A stretch of 64,000 nt of DNA from Acinetobacter ihumii (GTDB lineage Bacteria > Pseudomonadota > Gammaproteobacteria > Pseudomonadales > Moraxellaceae): assembly GCF_900625095.1 (NCBI RefSeq), contig NZ_LR130760.1:470301-534300 (forward strand), in the 5' to 3' direction. Made by a program: the position numbers and the translations under genes. Numbering within the stretch: position 1 is the first letter of the stretch; each line of letters opens with the position of its first letter. Below the pieces are notes generated by a model. The model had not been told where the DNA came from and did no database searches. It saw only the letters and a program-made list of their open reading frames with translations. Below, piece by piece: positions 1 to 8,133 of the stretch.

Positions 1-1
1 C

Positions 2-1876
2 CATCGTCAAGCAGGTGCAGCAAGATCTGCTGATCGACAAAGAGGTCGCGAAGAATCCGCTCTATCTCCAGTTCAAATCCAGCAAGCATTGAATTTAAGC
101 TGGACAGAATTTAATCAAAAAATTGGGCGTGATTATTCAACACTCACCATCAATCTTCCTAAAAAAGCCGATGGTTCAGTCGAACTCAGTTTTGTCGATG
201 TTGTCGCGCAACATGAACGCGCACGGAATAGTGCAACTTATAATTATCAAACCCACCAAATTGAAAAACTTGAACTTTATGAAGATAAAAAGCTCAATGA
301 AAAAATCATGAGCAGTATGTTACCTGTGCATCGTGGTAGTTTCTTTGGACCTGTTTATCAATTTTTTGCCTTATTGGCGTCACTGGCAATGCCATTATTT
401 TTTGTGACAGGCTGGATGCTTTATCTCAAACGCCGTAAACAAAAACGATTGACCCAAGCCGCACGTCATCAGCTTGCCGATCACTATATTGATCCTGATG
501 CAACTCCATGGCTCATCACCTACGCCTCTCAGACGGGTGTTTCCGAACAACTGGCATGGCGTACAGCCACCAGTTTGCAAGAAGCGCATCAACCTGTGAC
601 GGTTAAACCTGTACAACAACTCACTCAGGATGAACTTAAAAACGCTTCACAAATTTTATTTGTGGTGAGTACTTATGGCACGGGTGAAGCACCTGACTTA
701 GCCAGTGGTTTTGAGAAAAAGTTTTTAGAATCGCAGTTAGATTTAACTCATGTGCGTTATGCCGTATTGGCTTTAGGCTCACAAGAATATCCGGATAGTT
801 ATTGTTACTTTGGGCATCGAGTGAATAATTGGATGAAGCAATGTGGCGCACACGCTTTGTTTGACCTGATTGAGGTCAATAATGCCAATAATGAAGATAT
901 TCAACGCTGGAATCATGCTTTAGCCAAAGCCAGTCAACTTGAGCTTCAATCCATGAGTATCGAAAAGACATTTGATACATGGATACTAGATAAACGTACC
1001 TTACTCAATCCTGACAGCCTTGGAACGCCTGCTTACAATATTGAACTCACGCCAAAACACGAAGTGCATTGGCAGGCTGGTGATATTGCAGAGATCCAAC
1101 CTGGTAATAGCGCAATACGTATTGAACAATTTCTACAAAAACATCAAGTGCATCCTGAAACATGGGTAGATTCTTTAGCAATCTCGATTCAACAAGCCCT
1201 TTGGGATAAAGACCTGACAGTAGAGATTGAACCTTTTGGCAACATGGAGCATTTACTTGAACAGTTACCAACCTTGCCAACACGTGAATATTCGATTGCC
1301 AGTATCCCTACACAGTTGTTTTTAAGACTCACAGTCCGCCAGCAATATAATCAACAGGGTCAACTTGGATTGGGTTCTGGTTGGTTAACAGAGCACACAC
1401 AACTGAACGACCCGATTGCCTTACGGATTCGAACCAATGAGTCTTTCCATTTAATTGGAGATAACCGCCCTATCATCTGTATTGGCAATGGTACAGGGAT
1501 CGCTGGTTTAATGAGTTTATTACATGCACGTACCCGTCAGGATTATTCCGAAAACTGGCTGATCTTTGGTGAAAGACAACGTCAGTGCGATTTCTTTTAT
1601 CAAAGTACGATTGAAGCATGGCAAACTATGGGCATGCTGAAACGACTGGATTTAGCCTTCTCCCGTGACCAAGAACAGCGCGTTTACGTACAGGACATTT
1701 TAAGACAACAGGCAACTGAGCTTAAAGCATGGATTGATCGTGATGCTGTGATCTACGTCTGCGGTAGTATTGAAGGCATGGCAAGTGGTGCCGATCAGGT
1801 ACTTAATGAGGTTCTAGGGGAGGCTCAAGTGGATGAGTTACGTTTAAATGGACGTTATCGCCGAGATGTTTACTAG
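2..1876 (+). CDS. PepSY-type membrane flavoprotein reductase (sulfite-reductase alpha-like), 5' truncated
   Basis: The reading frame is open to the left window edge, so the N-terminus (probably a PepSY membrane module) is missing; the internal TTG at 89 is unlikely to be the start. Numbering residues from that TTG, a membrane segment lies at about 88-113 (FALLASLAMPLFFVTGWMLY), followed by a basic stretch. A flavodoxin domain follows (TYASQTG near 144; STYGTGEAPD; ALGSQEYPDSYCYFG). A ferredoxin-reductase domain comes last, with FAD motif REYSIAS, NADPH-site residues GNGTGIAG and YVCGS, and the CysJ-like C-terminus RYRRDVY. Such proteins are thought to pass electrons from NADPH through FAD and FMN across the inner membrane, possibly for ferric reduction or siderophore iron release; that role is inference. 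A terminator follows directly. Confidence 0.85.
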   Translation, partial: HRQAGAARSADRQRGREESALSPVQIQQALNLSWTEFNQKIGRDYSTLTINLPKKADGSVELSFVDVVAQHERARNSATYNYQTHQIEKLELYEDKKLNEKIMSSMLPVHRGSFFGPVYQFFALLASLAMPLFFVTGWMLYLKRRKQKRLTQAARHQLADHYIDPDATPWLITYASQTGVSEQLAWRTATSLQEAHQPVTVKPVQQLTQDELKNASQILFVVSTYGTGEAPDLASGFEKKFLESQLDLTHVRYAVLALGSQEYPDSYCYFGHRVNNWMKQCGAHALFDLIEVNNANNEDIQRWNHALAKASQLELQSMSIEKTFDTWILDKRTLLNPDSLGTPAYNIELTPKHEVHWQAGDIAEIQPGNSAIRIEQFLQKHQVHPETWVDSLAISIQQALWDKDLTVEIEPFGNMEHLLEQLPTLPTREYSIASIPTQLFLRLTVRQQYNQQGQLGLGSGWLTEHTQLNDPIALRIRTNESFHLIGDNRPIICIGNGTGIAGLMSLLHARTRQDYSENWLIFGERQRQCDFFYQSTIEAWQTMGMLKRLDLAFSRDQEQRVYVQDILRQQATELKAWIDRDAVIYVCGSIEGMASGADQVLNEVLGEAQVDELRLNGRYRRDVY

Positions 1877-1910
1877 TTCCACTCAAGACCAATAACATAG
1901 ACCATAATTC

Positions 1911-1948
1911 AAAAGGATATTCCAAACTGTAGGAATATCCTTTTTTTT
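1911..1948 (+). terminator. Rho-independent terminator after the flavoprotein gene
   Basis: A 9-bp perfect stem (GGATATTCC with GGAATATCC) with an 8-nt loop is followed by eight T residues. It closes the truncated first gene. Confidence 0.9.
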
Positions 1949-2025
1949 ATTCGACTCATCTAAGTGAAATTGCTAAAGTTGATTGCATTCATATAAACAT
2001 CTTACTTCGCAGCAGAACATTTGAT

Positions 2026-2811
2026 ATGTCCGCAACTTTTTTTATACGTCTTGGTTTATTTATTATCGGTTTGATTTTATTTGCAGATGCAATCTTACTA
2101 TTATCCTATCGAAAAATTCATTTAGGAGTGATTTTACCTCTGCTTATCGGCTTTATCTTTTGCATTTACGCTTTGTTTTATGCCCAAATTCAACGATGGT
2201 TGCACCAACATACCCAGCTTAAAAAACTTTGGCAGGTTGGATGGGGAATATTCATTGTCTGGTTCGTGACCCTTTTTGCATTTTTTAGCTTTCTCACTAT
2301 ACAAATCCAAAATAGCCCATCTATCCCGTCTGTAAAATCCATCATTGTACTGGGCAGCGGTATTGAAAATGGTCAACCATCAGCCGCACTGGCCAAACGA
2401 CTCGATACCGCCGCTCCAATTGCCCAAAGCCAACCTCATGCGTTGGTGATCCTGACTGGAGGATTAGACTTTGGAGAAACACAAACCGAAGCCGCGATTA
2501 TGGCGAAGTATTTACAACAACAGCATAGGATATCATCCACACAACTCGCACTGGAAGACCAAAGTACCAGTACCGAGCTGAATTTAAAAAATAGTCAGAT
2601 GATTCTAAAGCAGCATCAAATTCAGTTAAATGATCCAATTGCCATTGTCACCAGTGATTTTCATACTGTTCGCGCCAAAGCCATCGCCCAAAAACAAGGT
2701 TATACGAATGTTTATATGATTTCTGCACCCACGCCACTTCTGATCCGTTACAACGCATGGTTGCGAGAATATTTTGCTTACTTAAGTGGTTGGATCTTGA
2801 ATGAATACTGA
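2026..2811 (+). CDS. YdcF/ElyC/SanA-family (DUF218) membrane protein
   Basis: A 261-residue protein with three hydrophobic N-terminal segments (about 5-30, 34-52 and 70-92) and a DUF218 domain from about residue 105. The domain is recognised from IIVLGSGIENGQPS, ILTGG, the acidic TEA segment, EDQSTSTELN and TSDFHTVRA. Family members such as ElyC and SanA in E. coli act on envelope integrity or peptidoglycan precursor balance; the exact reaction is not settled. The domain should face the periplasm. The gene stands alone: the next gene, 2 bp away, runs the opposite way. Family assignment is firm, function is not. Confidence 0.85.
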   Translation: MSATFFIRLGLFIIGLILFADAILLLSYRKIHLGVILPLLIGFIFCIYALFYAQIQRWLHQHTQLKKLWQVGWGIFIVWFVTLFAFFSFLTIQIQNSPSIPSVKSIIVLGSGIENGQPSAALAKRLDTAAPIAQSQPHALVILTGGLDFGETQTEAAIMAKYLQQQHRISSTQLALEDQSTSTELNLKNSQMILKQHQIQLNDPIAIVTSDFHTVRAKAIAQKQGYTNVYMISAPTPLLIRYNAWLREYFAYLSGWILNEY

Positions 2812-2813
2812 AA

Positions 2814-3272
2814 TTAATTTAGCCGAATAGAACGTGGCAAAGGCAACTGCAAATCAGCAAAAGCTTCAGGCTTTTGTAGATAAAGCTGATAGAGAAACTT
2901 TTTAATATCCGCCAAAAAACTTTCGGGCTTAATCAATAAATTCTGCCCTTCTGGCGTTAAGTTTAAAGAAAGTAAGGTATTTTGTTCACGTAAATACGGA
3001 ATAAGATTTTGTACCAGCGTTAAGAGTGAAATTTCTTCCACCTGATAAGCCTGCCAACTTCCTTTTTGCAATAACTTGGCTAGATTTTTACTGTGCCAGA
3101 CCGCACATGCTTGTTGACCACTGGGTGTAGAACATAATGCCCAGCCATCATCATACAAACCAATAACATGCTTTTGTAAAACAATGGTTTCAATAAATTG
3201 TTTATATAAATCTTTAGGATTCAATGCAGCACTGGATTGAGTCAATGAATGACGGTGATAAGGATTTCGCAT
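2814..3272 (-). CDS. DUF2750-like protein of unknown function
   Basis: A 152-residue soluble protein without signal peptide or membrane segment. The middle (VIGLYDDGWALCSTPSGQ, then AVWHSKNLAKLL) resembles the DUF2750 pattern, in which a short sensor-like domain compares an amount with a set limit. No catalytic motif is visible. No clear ribosome-binding site precedes the ATG, and there is no other nearby start. It converges with the DUF218 gene across a 2-bp gap, with no terminator between them. Function unknown. Confidence 0.7.
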   Translation of the reverse strand: MRNPYHRHSLTQSSAALNPKDLYKQFIETIVLQKHVIGLYDDGWALCSTPSGQQACAVWHSKNLAKLLQKGSWQAYQVEEISLLTLVQNLIPYLREQNTLLSLNLTPEGQNLLIKPESFLADIKKFLYQLYLQKPEAFADLQLPLPRSIRLN

Positions 3273-3346
3273 ATTCTAATAATAATAGAGCAGAATAAAG
3301 CTCAAGCTTATGAAAAACAAAGATTAAAATCAAGATAAAGAAGATA

Positions 3347-3422
3347 TGGTGGGCGCTGACGGGATCGAACCGCCGACATTCTGCTTGTAAGGCAGACGCT
3401 CTACCAACTGAGCTAAGCGCCC
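3347..3422 (-). tRNA. tRNA-Val (TAC)
   Basis: A 76-nt cloverleaf with acceptor GGGCGCT paired with AGCGCCC, anticodon loop CTTACAA (anticodon TAC), T-loop GTTCGATCC and encoded CCA at the 3' end. It is the last (promoter-distal) gene of the six-tRNA array. A 150-bp spacer separates it from the preceding tRNA-Asp, longer than the other spacers. Confidence 0.97.
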
Positions 3423-3572
3423 TGAGTGAGGATTAGAAAAGCATCGCTTTTCCCGAACGCAAGAGAAAAATCCAAGATTTTTCTGACCAATTTCGACTCA
3501 TTTGTTGACCAAGACCACAAACAAAATATCGTAATCTTGAAATTCATTTTCTTAAACAGGGAATTAAGAAAA

Positions 3573-3649
3573 TGGCGCAGCGGACGGGGCTCGAACCCGC
3601 GACCCCCGGCGTGACAGGCCGGTATTCTAACCAACTGAACTACCGCTGC
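3573..3649 (-). tRNA. tRNA-Asp (GTC)
   Basis: A 77-nt tRNA with acceptor GCAGCGG/CCGCTGC, discriminator G, encoded CCA and anticodon loop CTGTCAC (anticodon GTC). Its mature sequence looks identical to the other two Asp copies of the array. Confidence 0.97.
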
Positions 3650-3683
3650 ACATAATACTTTTAAAAAGTATAGGTCACATATA

Positions 3684-3759
3684 TGGTGGGCGCTGACGGG
3701 ATCGAACCGCCGACATTCTGCTTGTAAGGCAGACGCTCTACCAACTGAGCTAAGCGCCC
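3684..3759 (-). tRNA. tRNA-Val (TAC)
   Basis: A 76-nt copy that appears identical to the tRNA-Val at 3347-3422, with anticodon TAC and encoded CCA. It is 34 bp from one Asp tRNA and 20 bp from the other. Confidence 0.97.
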
Positions 3760-3779
3760 TCAAGAGTGTTTGTAAAAAG

Positions 3780-3856
3780 TGGCGCAGCGGACGGGGCTCG
3801 AACCCGCGACCCCCGGCGTGACAGGCCGGTATTCTAACCAACTGAACTACCGCTGC
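3780..3856 (-). tRNA. tRNA-Asp (GTC)
   Basis: A 77-nt tRNA with anticodon GTC, encoded CCA and the same GCAGCGG acceptor as the other Asp copies. It is followed by a 20-bp spacer to the next tRNA-Val in the direction of transcription. Confidence 0.97.
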
Positions 3857-3901
3857 ACTTTCACAAAGTCACTATTGTGGCAAACGATATTAAAACTTAA
3901 G

Positions 3902-3978
3902 TGGCGCAGCGGACGGGGCTCGAACCCGCGACCCCCGGCGTGACAGGCCGGTATTCTAACCAACTGAACTACCGCTGC
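3902..3978 (-). tRNA. tRNA-Asp (GTC)
   Basis: A 77-nt tRNA with anticodon GTC and encoded CCA. It is second in transcription order, 23 bp after the first tRNA-Val. Confidence 0.97.
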
Positions 3979-4001
3979 ACTGAAGTCTTAACGTAAAGGC
4001 T

Positions 4002-4077
4002 TGGTGGGCGCTGACGGGATCGAACCGCCGACATTCTGCTTGTAAGGCAGACGCTCTACCAACTGAGCTAAGCGCCC
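4002..4077 (-). tRNA. tRNA-Val (TAC), first gene of the array
   Basis: A 76-nt tRNA with anticodon TAC and encoded CCA. It is closest to the consensus promoter, about 27 bp downstream of the -10 box, and so heads the array Val-Asp-Asp-Val-Asp-Val. Confidence 0.97.
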
Positions 4078-4104
4078 TTAACGTCTTCATCGTTTGTGAG
4101 GTGC

Positions 4105-4132
4105 ATTATAGAGAATCTAATCAGCGTGTCAA
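4105..4132 (-). promoter_or_regulatory. Sigma-70 promoter of the tRNA array
   Basis: On the minus strand an exact TTGACA (4127-4132) and an exact TATAAT (4105-4110) are separated by 16 bp. Two perfect hexamers just before the first tRNA fit a strong stable-RNA promoter. A GC-rich discriminator is not obvious. Confidence 0.85.
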
Positions 4133-4302
4133 ACGCTTTTCCTGTTCTTTTCTCAAAATCCAGCTTGAATGATTAAAAAATAGGTGATTCGATAGAAAAA
4201 CCTGAAAATTCTGTGTTTTATTTAAACATCAAATGCTTATTTGACATCTTTTCAAAGCAATACTTCACTGCAGATGACCTTTAAAATACTTTTTAAAGAA
4301 CA

Positions 4303-4827
4303 TCAATCCTGATATCTGGGCATAACTTGTTCAATTTTCGATTCAGATAAATAAACCAACGCCCCCTGTTCAATCAATTCAAACACATCTACCACATCTT
4401 GATTACGCATACGGATACAACCATGGGAAACAGGAATACCCATAGGTTCAGTATCTGGCGTTCCATGAATGTAAATATATCGCTGTTTACTATCACAGCC
4501 TTGACCTTGATTAAAGCCTAACTCCAAGCCGTCTAACCACAAAATTCGAGATAAAATCCAGTCACGCTGTGGATATTGTTGCGCCAAAACAGGCGAGTAA
4601 ATTTCACCTGTTGGCTGTCGGGCGATAAAGACCATATTCACAGGTAAATTTTCACCGAATTTTTCTGCAATTTGATGCCAACCACGAGGTGTTTTACCTG
4701 AATTTTCCTGTTCACCTATTCCATTTTTACCTGAAGAAATCAAATACAATTTATGATGTTTGGGCAAATATAAAAGCTGTTGTTCTAAATCAATCAGAAT
4801 ATCTGCCTGTTCTAAGCTATACGACAT
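4303..4827 (-). CDS. Cytoplasmic YkuD-domain enzyme, ElsL-like LD-carboxypeptidase
   Basis: A 174-residue YkuD (L,D-transpeptidase fold) protein. The catalytic signature is complete: HGTPDTEPMG, then SHGCIRM with the nucleophilic cysteine near residue 138 and the conserved arginine. The product starts MSYSLEQADILIDLEQQLLYL and has no signal peptide, lipobox or membrane segment, so it should stay in the cytoplasm. A. baumannii has a YkuD protein of this kind, ElsL (also discussed as LdtK), reported to trim recycled tetrapeptides to tripeptides rather than crosslink the wall. By analogy this is an LD-carboxypeptidase of peptidoglycan recycling. The family is seen directly; the role is inferred from the missing export signal and from genus knowledge. 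Confidence 0.8.
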   Translation of the reverse strand: MSYSLEQADILIDLEQQLLYLPKHHKLYLISSGKNGIGEQENSGKTPRGWHQIAEKFGENLPVNMVFIARQPTGEIYSPVLAQQYPQRDWILSRILWLDGLELGFNQGQGCDSKQRYIYIHGTPDTEPMGIPVSHGCIRMRNQDVVDVFELIEQGALVYLSESKIEQVMPRYQD

Positions 4828-4883
4828 TGTATTTCTCTATCTGGATATCCAAGCATAAAAGTTTGTAAGGGCGGACGCACCTC

Positions 4884-5199
4884 GAAAGCCTTAAAGCAAT
4901 GCTTTAAGTTTTTTTAACAGTTTCTCTCGGACATAGTCCTCGCCTTGCGCACCCAAGAAAGCCTTAAAGCGGTACTTTAAGTTTTTTTAACAGTTTCTCT
5001 CGGACATAGTCCTCGCCTTGCGCACCTAAGAAAGCCTTAAAGCGGTGCTTTAAGTTTTTTAACGGTTTCTCTCGGACATAGTCCTCGCCTTGCGCACCCA
5101 AGAAAGCCTTAAAGCGGTACTTTAAGTTTTTTAACAGTTTCTCTCGGACATAGTCCTCGCCTTGCGCACCTAAGAAAGCCTTAAAGCGGTGCTTTTTTA
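4884..5199. repeat. 72/73-bp tandem repeat with terminator-like hairpins (four full copies plus a partial fifth)
   Basis: Units begin at 4884, 4957, 5030, 5102 and 5174, giving periods of 73, 73, 72 and 72 bp. The last unit is cut short and runs into the stop codon of ybaN (TTA at 5197-5199). Each full unit holds an inverted repeat (CTTAAAGC, 3-nt loop, GCTTTAAG or a near copy) followed by six or seven T residues, then a conserved tail ending CCTTGCGCACC. Units 2 and 4 carry GGTAC in the loop region and units 3 and 5 carry GGTGC, as if a two-unit block had itself been duplicated. The hairpin plus T-run reads as a terminator on the plus strand. Confidence 0.9.
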
Positions 5200-5556
5200 A
5201 CGGTGCTCAGGGCGTAGCCATAACCATATAGCCACCATCAACATGATGCTATCAGTAAAAACTTTTACCCAAAATGGTGCATTGGTAAACAACATCACAA
5301 TGCCACTGATGAGCATCATGATACTAGCAATCCATTTAGCTCTACGAGGAACCGTACCATGTTCACGCCAATTTCTTAAGGTTGGACCATATTTAGGATG
5401 ATTAAGTAACCATGCATCCATTTGTGGCCAGCCTTTTGAAGCTGCCCATGCGGCAAGAATCAGAAAAACAGTTGTTGGCATACCTGGTAAAATTGCACCA
5501 ATAATACCAAGTGTGATAAATATCACTACTAGGCTTCGCCAAAACAACGTTTTCAT
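5197..5556 (-). CDS. ybaN: YbaN-family (DUF454) inner membrane protein
   Basis: A 119-residue membrane protein of the usual YbaN length. The N-terminal signature LGIIGAILPGMPTTVFLILAAWAASK is present as one hydrophobic stretch, followed by SKGWPQMDAWLLNHPKYG and a pair of C-terminal membrane segments (about 75-92 and 96-113). Function unknown across the family. Its stop codon lies inside the last partial copy of the tandem repeat, so the repeat abuts or has partly replaced its 3' region. Family assignment is secure by motif. Confidence 0.88.
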   Translation of the reverse strand: MKTLFWRSLVVIFITLGIIGAILPGMPTTVFLILAAWAASKGWPQMDAWLLNHPKYGPTLRNWREHGTVPRRAKWIASIMMLISGIVMLFTNAPFWVKVFTDSIMLMVAIWLWLRPEHR

Positions 5557-5640
5557 ATTGAATCCTAAAATCGCTTACGCGCGCCTAGTATAAAAGTTTT
5601 AGATCATGTTTGCTTAGTCCCCTTTCAATTATTACATCAG

Positions 5641-6501
5641 GTGGTTATGCCCCACTCTCTTTTTATGACTGAATATTTTGAACCGTGGTTGCAGTTTAAA
5701 CAACCAGATGTAAGACAACTCGCATTTTGTATTGCCAGTCCAAATATTCTTCAACGCATCCCAGACCAACTTGAGGTAAAGCAGGATTTTAGCCTGCATT
5801 CACCGCATTTCTGGCGCGTACAGTTTGAACATTATTATCCTCGTTTAATCCATCTGGATCGTCATCCTAAAGCATTGCTGGATTTCCTTCATCAATTGAA
5901 AAGTACTCGCTTAGGCTTACGCTTTGAATATTTGCTCTGGTTTTGGTTACAGGATCATGACTATCACCCTTACCAGCTCATTGGTCATAGCATCCAAAAG
6001 ATACAAGGCTCCAGAACATTAGGTGAACTTGATTTTGTGGTTTTAAATGGTGTTACCAAGGAAATTGAACACTGGGAGGTCGCCTTAAAATATTATTTAG
6101 GTGAAGCAGACCTTTCTTTACCGTATTGGTTTGGGCTCAACCGCGATGACACATTATCTAAAAAACTTACTCATTTTACTCAGCGACAATTTCAGTTTGA
6201 ACAAGTTGATCAGTACCAAATTCAAAAACGCTATGCAGTACTTAAAGGTCAGCTTTATATGCCAGAAAATCGGTTACAAACGGATATGAATTTAGCATGG
6301 ATTCAACCGCAAAGACGACTTGGGCAATGGGGAAATCAGATTAAACAAGGTTACACCCGTCTGACTCGGCAAGAATGGTTATGTCCTCATCAATTCCAAT
6401 CCTCAACGGACGCAATTTGGTGGACCAACGGATTATATTTTAACCCGACGTCTCAAATTCAATATTATATGTATCGACAACATTTACTGACCTATAAATA
6501 A
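5641..6501 (+). CDS. DUF1853 family protein
   Basis: A 286-residue soluble protein. The central part (FEYLLWFWLQ, then TLGELDFVVLN and HWEVALKYYLG) matches DUF1853 and recalls a PD-(D/E)XK nuclease-like core: GELDF supplies the acidic residue and EVALKYY the E-x-K pair. That nuclease link is inference from motif shape only. The start is uncertain: GTG at 5641, ATG at 5647 and ATG at 5665 are all possible and none has a well-spaced Shine-Dalgarno. It is divergent from ybaN. Confidence 0.75.
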   Translation: MVMPHSLFMTEYFEPWLQFKQPDVRQLAFCIASPNILQRIPDQLEVKQDFSLHSPHFWRVQFEHYYPRLIHLDRHPKALLDFLHQLKSTRLGLRFEYLLWFWLQDHDYHPYQLIGHSIQKIQGSRTLGELDFVVLNGVTKEIEHWEVALKYYLGEADLSLPYWFGLNRDDTLSKKLTHFTQRQFQFEQVDQYQIQKRYAVLKGQLYMPENRLQTDMNLAWIQPQRRLGQWGNQIKQGYTRLTRQEWLCPHQFQSSTDAIWWTNGLYFNPTSQIQYYMYRQHLLTYK

Positions 6502-6629
6502 CTTATTTACAAGAAAAATTAGTTCTTGAAACACTTTTTAACACATTTACTATCAAACACTCATGTTTATTTTTACGATTAGTTTTTAATCTTTTAAGTA
6601 CATCAGAATTAAATCTAAAGTGGAGATAG

Positions 6630-6773
6630 ATGATGAAAAAAATCTTAGTTGCATCAGTCATGGTTGCTTTTGTTTTAACGGGTTGTAATACTTTTAAAGG
6701 TATGGGTCAGGACGTGTCTAAAGCAGGCGACGCTGTATCTAATACTGCCGAAAAAACACAGAATAAGATGTAA
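6630..6773 (+). CDS. Entericidin A/B-family small lipoprotein
   Basis: A 47-codon gene (ATG at 6630, alternative ATG at 6633) preceded by the Shine-Dalgarno GTGGAGAT. The product begins MMKKILVASVMVAFVLTGCN, a short lipoprotein signal with lipobox LTGC. The mature part (NTFKGMGQDVSKAGDAVSN) matches entericidin, a small membrane lipoprotein linked in E. coli to stationary-phase lysis control. Only one entericidin gene is present, with no paired antidote next to it. A clear terminator follows, so it is a single-gene unit. Confidence 0.85.
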   Translation: MMKKILVASVMVAFVLTGCNTFKGMGQDVSKAGDAVSNTAEKTQNKM

Positions 6774-6790
6774 CTATCTCTATTCTAAAA

Positions 6791-6818
6791 AAACCTTATC
6801 TCTTGATAAGGTTTTTTT
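6791..6818 (+). terminator. Rho-independent terminator after the entericidin-like gene
   Basis: A 10-bp stem (AAACCTTATC with GATAAGGTTT) with loop TCTT, followed by further T residues. Confidence 0.9.
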
Positions 6819-6893
6819 ATTTTTACATATCTATCAAGATCAGATTAGCCTATTATAACGTCCAGTTTTATTTCAACTGCTTATAAATTTGCT

Positions 6894-8027
6894 ATGACTT
6901 CTTCAGCCACCTTAGACCTCAGTTTAGAACTTCTTCGTCAGCCTTCTGTCACTCCCATTGACCACAATTGTCAAAATATTATGGCCAATCGGCTTGCTCA
7001 AGTGGGTTTTAACATCGAGCATATGCGCTTTGAAGACGTTGATAACTTATGGGCACGTCGTGGTACTCAAGATCCCGTATTTTGTTTTGCAGGACATACA
7101 GATGTAGTTCCTACAGGCGACTTACAGGCTTGGCAATCAGCTCCATTTCAACCTGAAATTCGCGATGGAACGCTGTATGGACGTGGTGCAGCAGATATGA
7201 AAACGGCCTTGGCTGCCATGGTCATCGCGACGGAACGTTTTGTAAAAAAACATCCAGATCATAAGGGTTCAATTGCTTATCTCATTACCTCAGATGAAGA
7301 AGGTCCGTCTATTAATGGAACGGTAAAAGTCATTGAAACATTAGAAGCGCGCCAAGAAAAGATTACATGGTGTTTAGTTGGTGAACCTTCTAGTACGCAG
7401 CAACTCGGTGATATTATCAAAAATGGACGCCGTGGTTCACTCAATGGCGTTTTAACGGTTAAAGGTAAACAAGGACATGTTGCTTATCCGCATCTGGCGC
7501 GTAATCCAATCCATTTAGCCGCTGCAGCAATCTACGAACTATCAGAAACGGTTTGGGATAAAGGTAATGAATACTTTCCAGCAACCACGTTTCAAATCTC
7601 GAATATTCATGCTGGAACAGGGGCAACCAATGTGGTTCCTGGCACAGTTGAAGTCACTTTTAATTTTAGATATTCAACTGAGTTAAGCGCAGATCAACTC
7701 AAGCAACGTGTCACTGAGTTATTGGATCGTCATGGTCTTGAGTATGACATTGTCTGGACATTATCTGGTTTACCATTTCTTACACCTGTAGGTGAGTTGG
7801 TCAATGCAGCAAAAAATGCAATTCATCAAGTTACAGGCGTTACAGCAGAACTATCGACAAGTGGTGGAACTTCAGATGGTCGTTTTATCGCACCTACTGG
7901 CGCGCAAGTTCTAGAATTGGGTGTGTTGAATGCTTCAATTCATCAGATTAATGAACATGTCAATGTGGCTGATTTAGAACCTTTGGCTGAAATTTACGAA
8001 GAAATACTCGTTCAATTATTAGCCTAG
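6894..8027 (+). CDS. dapE: Succinyl-diaminopimelate desuccinylase
   Basis: A 377-residue M20-family metallohydrolase that removes succinate from N-succinyl-LL-diaminopimelate in the lysine and meso-diaminopimelate pathway, feeding peptidoglycan synthesis. The metal and catalytic residues are in order: [10 protein letters not shown] (His near 67), GRGAADMK (bridging Asp), TSDEEGPS (catalytic Glu pair), VGEPSS, and C-terminal HQINEHV. Length equals the usual 375-377 residues. No other dap gene lies nearby, which is common. It ends at a strong bidirectional terminator shared with ompA. Confidence 0.97.
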   Translation: MTSSATLDLSLELLRQPSVTPIDHNCQNIMANRLAQVGFNIEHMRFEDVDNLWARRGTQDPVFCFAGHTDVVPTGDLQAWQSAPFQPEIRDGTLYGRGAADMKTALAAMVIATERFVKKHPDHKGSIAYLITSDEEGPSINGTVKVIETLEARQEKITWCLVGEPSSTQQLGDIIKNGRRGSLNGVLTVKGKQGHVAYPHLARNPIHLAAAAIYELSETVWDKGNEYFPATTFQISNIHAGTGATNVVPGTVEVTFNFRYSTELSADQLKQRVTELLDRHGLEYDIVWTLSGLPFLTPVGELVNAAKNAIHQVTGVTAELSTSGGTSDGRFIAPTGAQVLELGVLNASIHQINEHVNVADLEPLAEIYEEILVQLLA

Positions 8028-8091
8028 TTTTGAATTTAAGAGAATCTTCTTTAGTTTATTTCTAATATTCATTTCCATAGTTAAAAGTCAT

Positions 8092-8121
8092 AAAAAAAGC
8101 AGCTCGAGAGCTGCTTTTTTT
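8092..8121. terminator. Bidirectional terminator between dapE and ompA
   Basis: A 7-bp GC-rich stem (GCAGCTC with GAGCTGC) is flanked by seven A residues on one side and seven T residues on the other, so it can stop both convergent transcripts. Confidence 0.92.
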
Positions 8122-8133
8122 CACAAACTCAAA

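Noticed and set aside
3413..3841. A 142-codon minus-strand ORF over the tRNA array
   Set aside because: It is a translation of tRNA-Val and tRNA-Asp sequences; repeated motifs such as RIPACHAGGRGFEPRPLRH come from repeated tRNA genes.
4884..5199. CRISPR array
   Set aside because: Units are contiguous tandem copies without unique spacers, and no cas gene is present.
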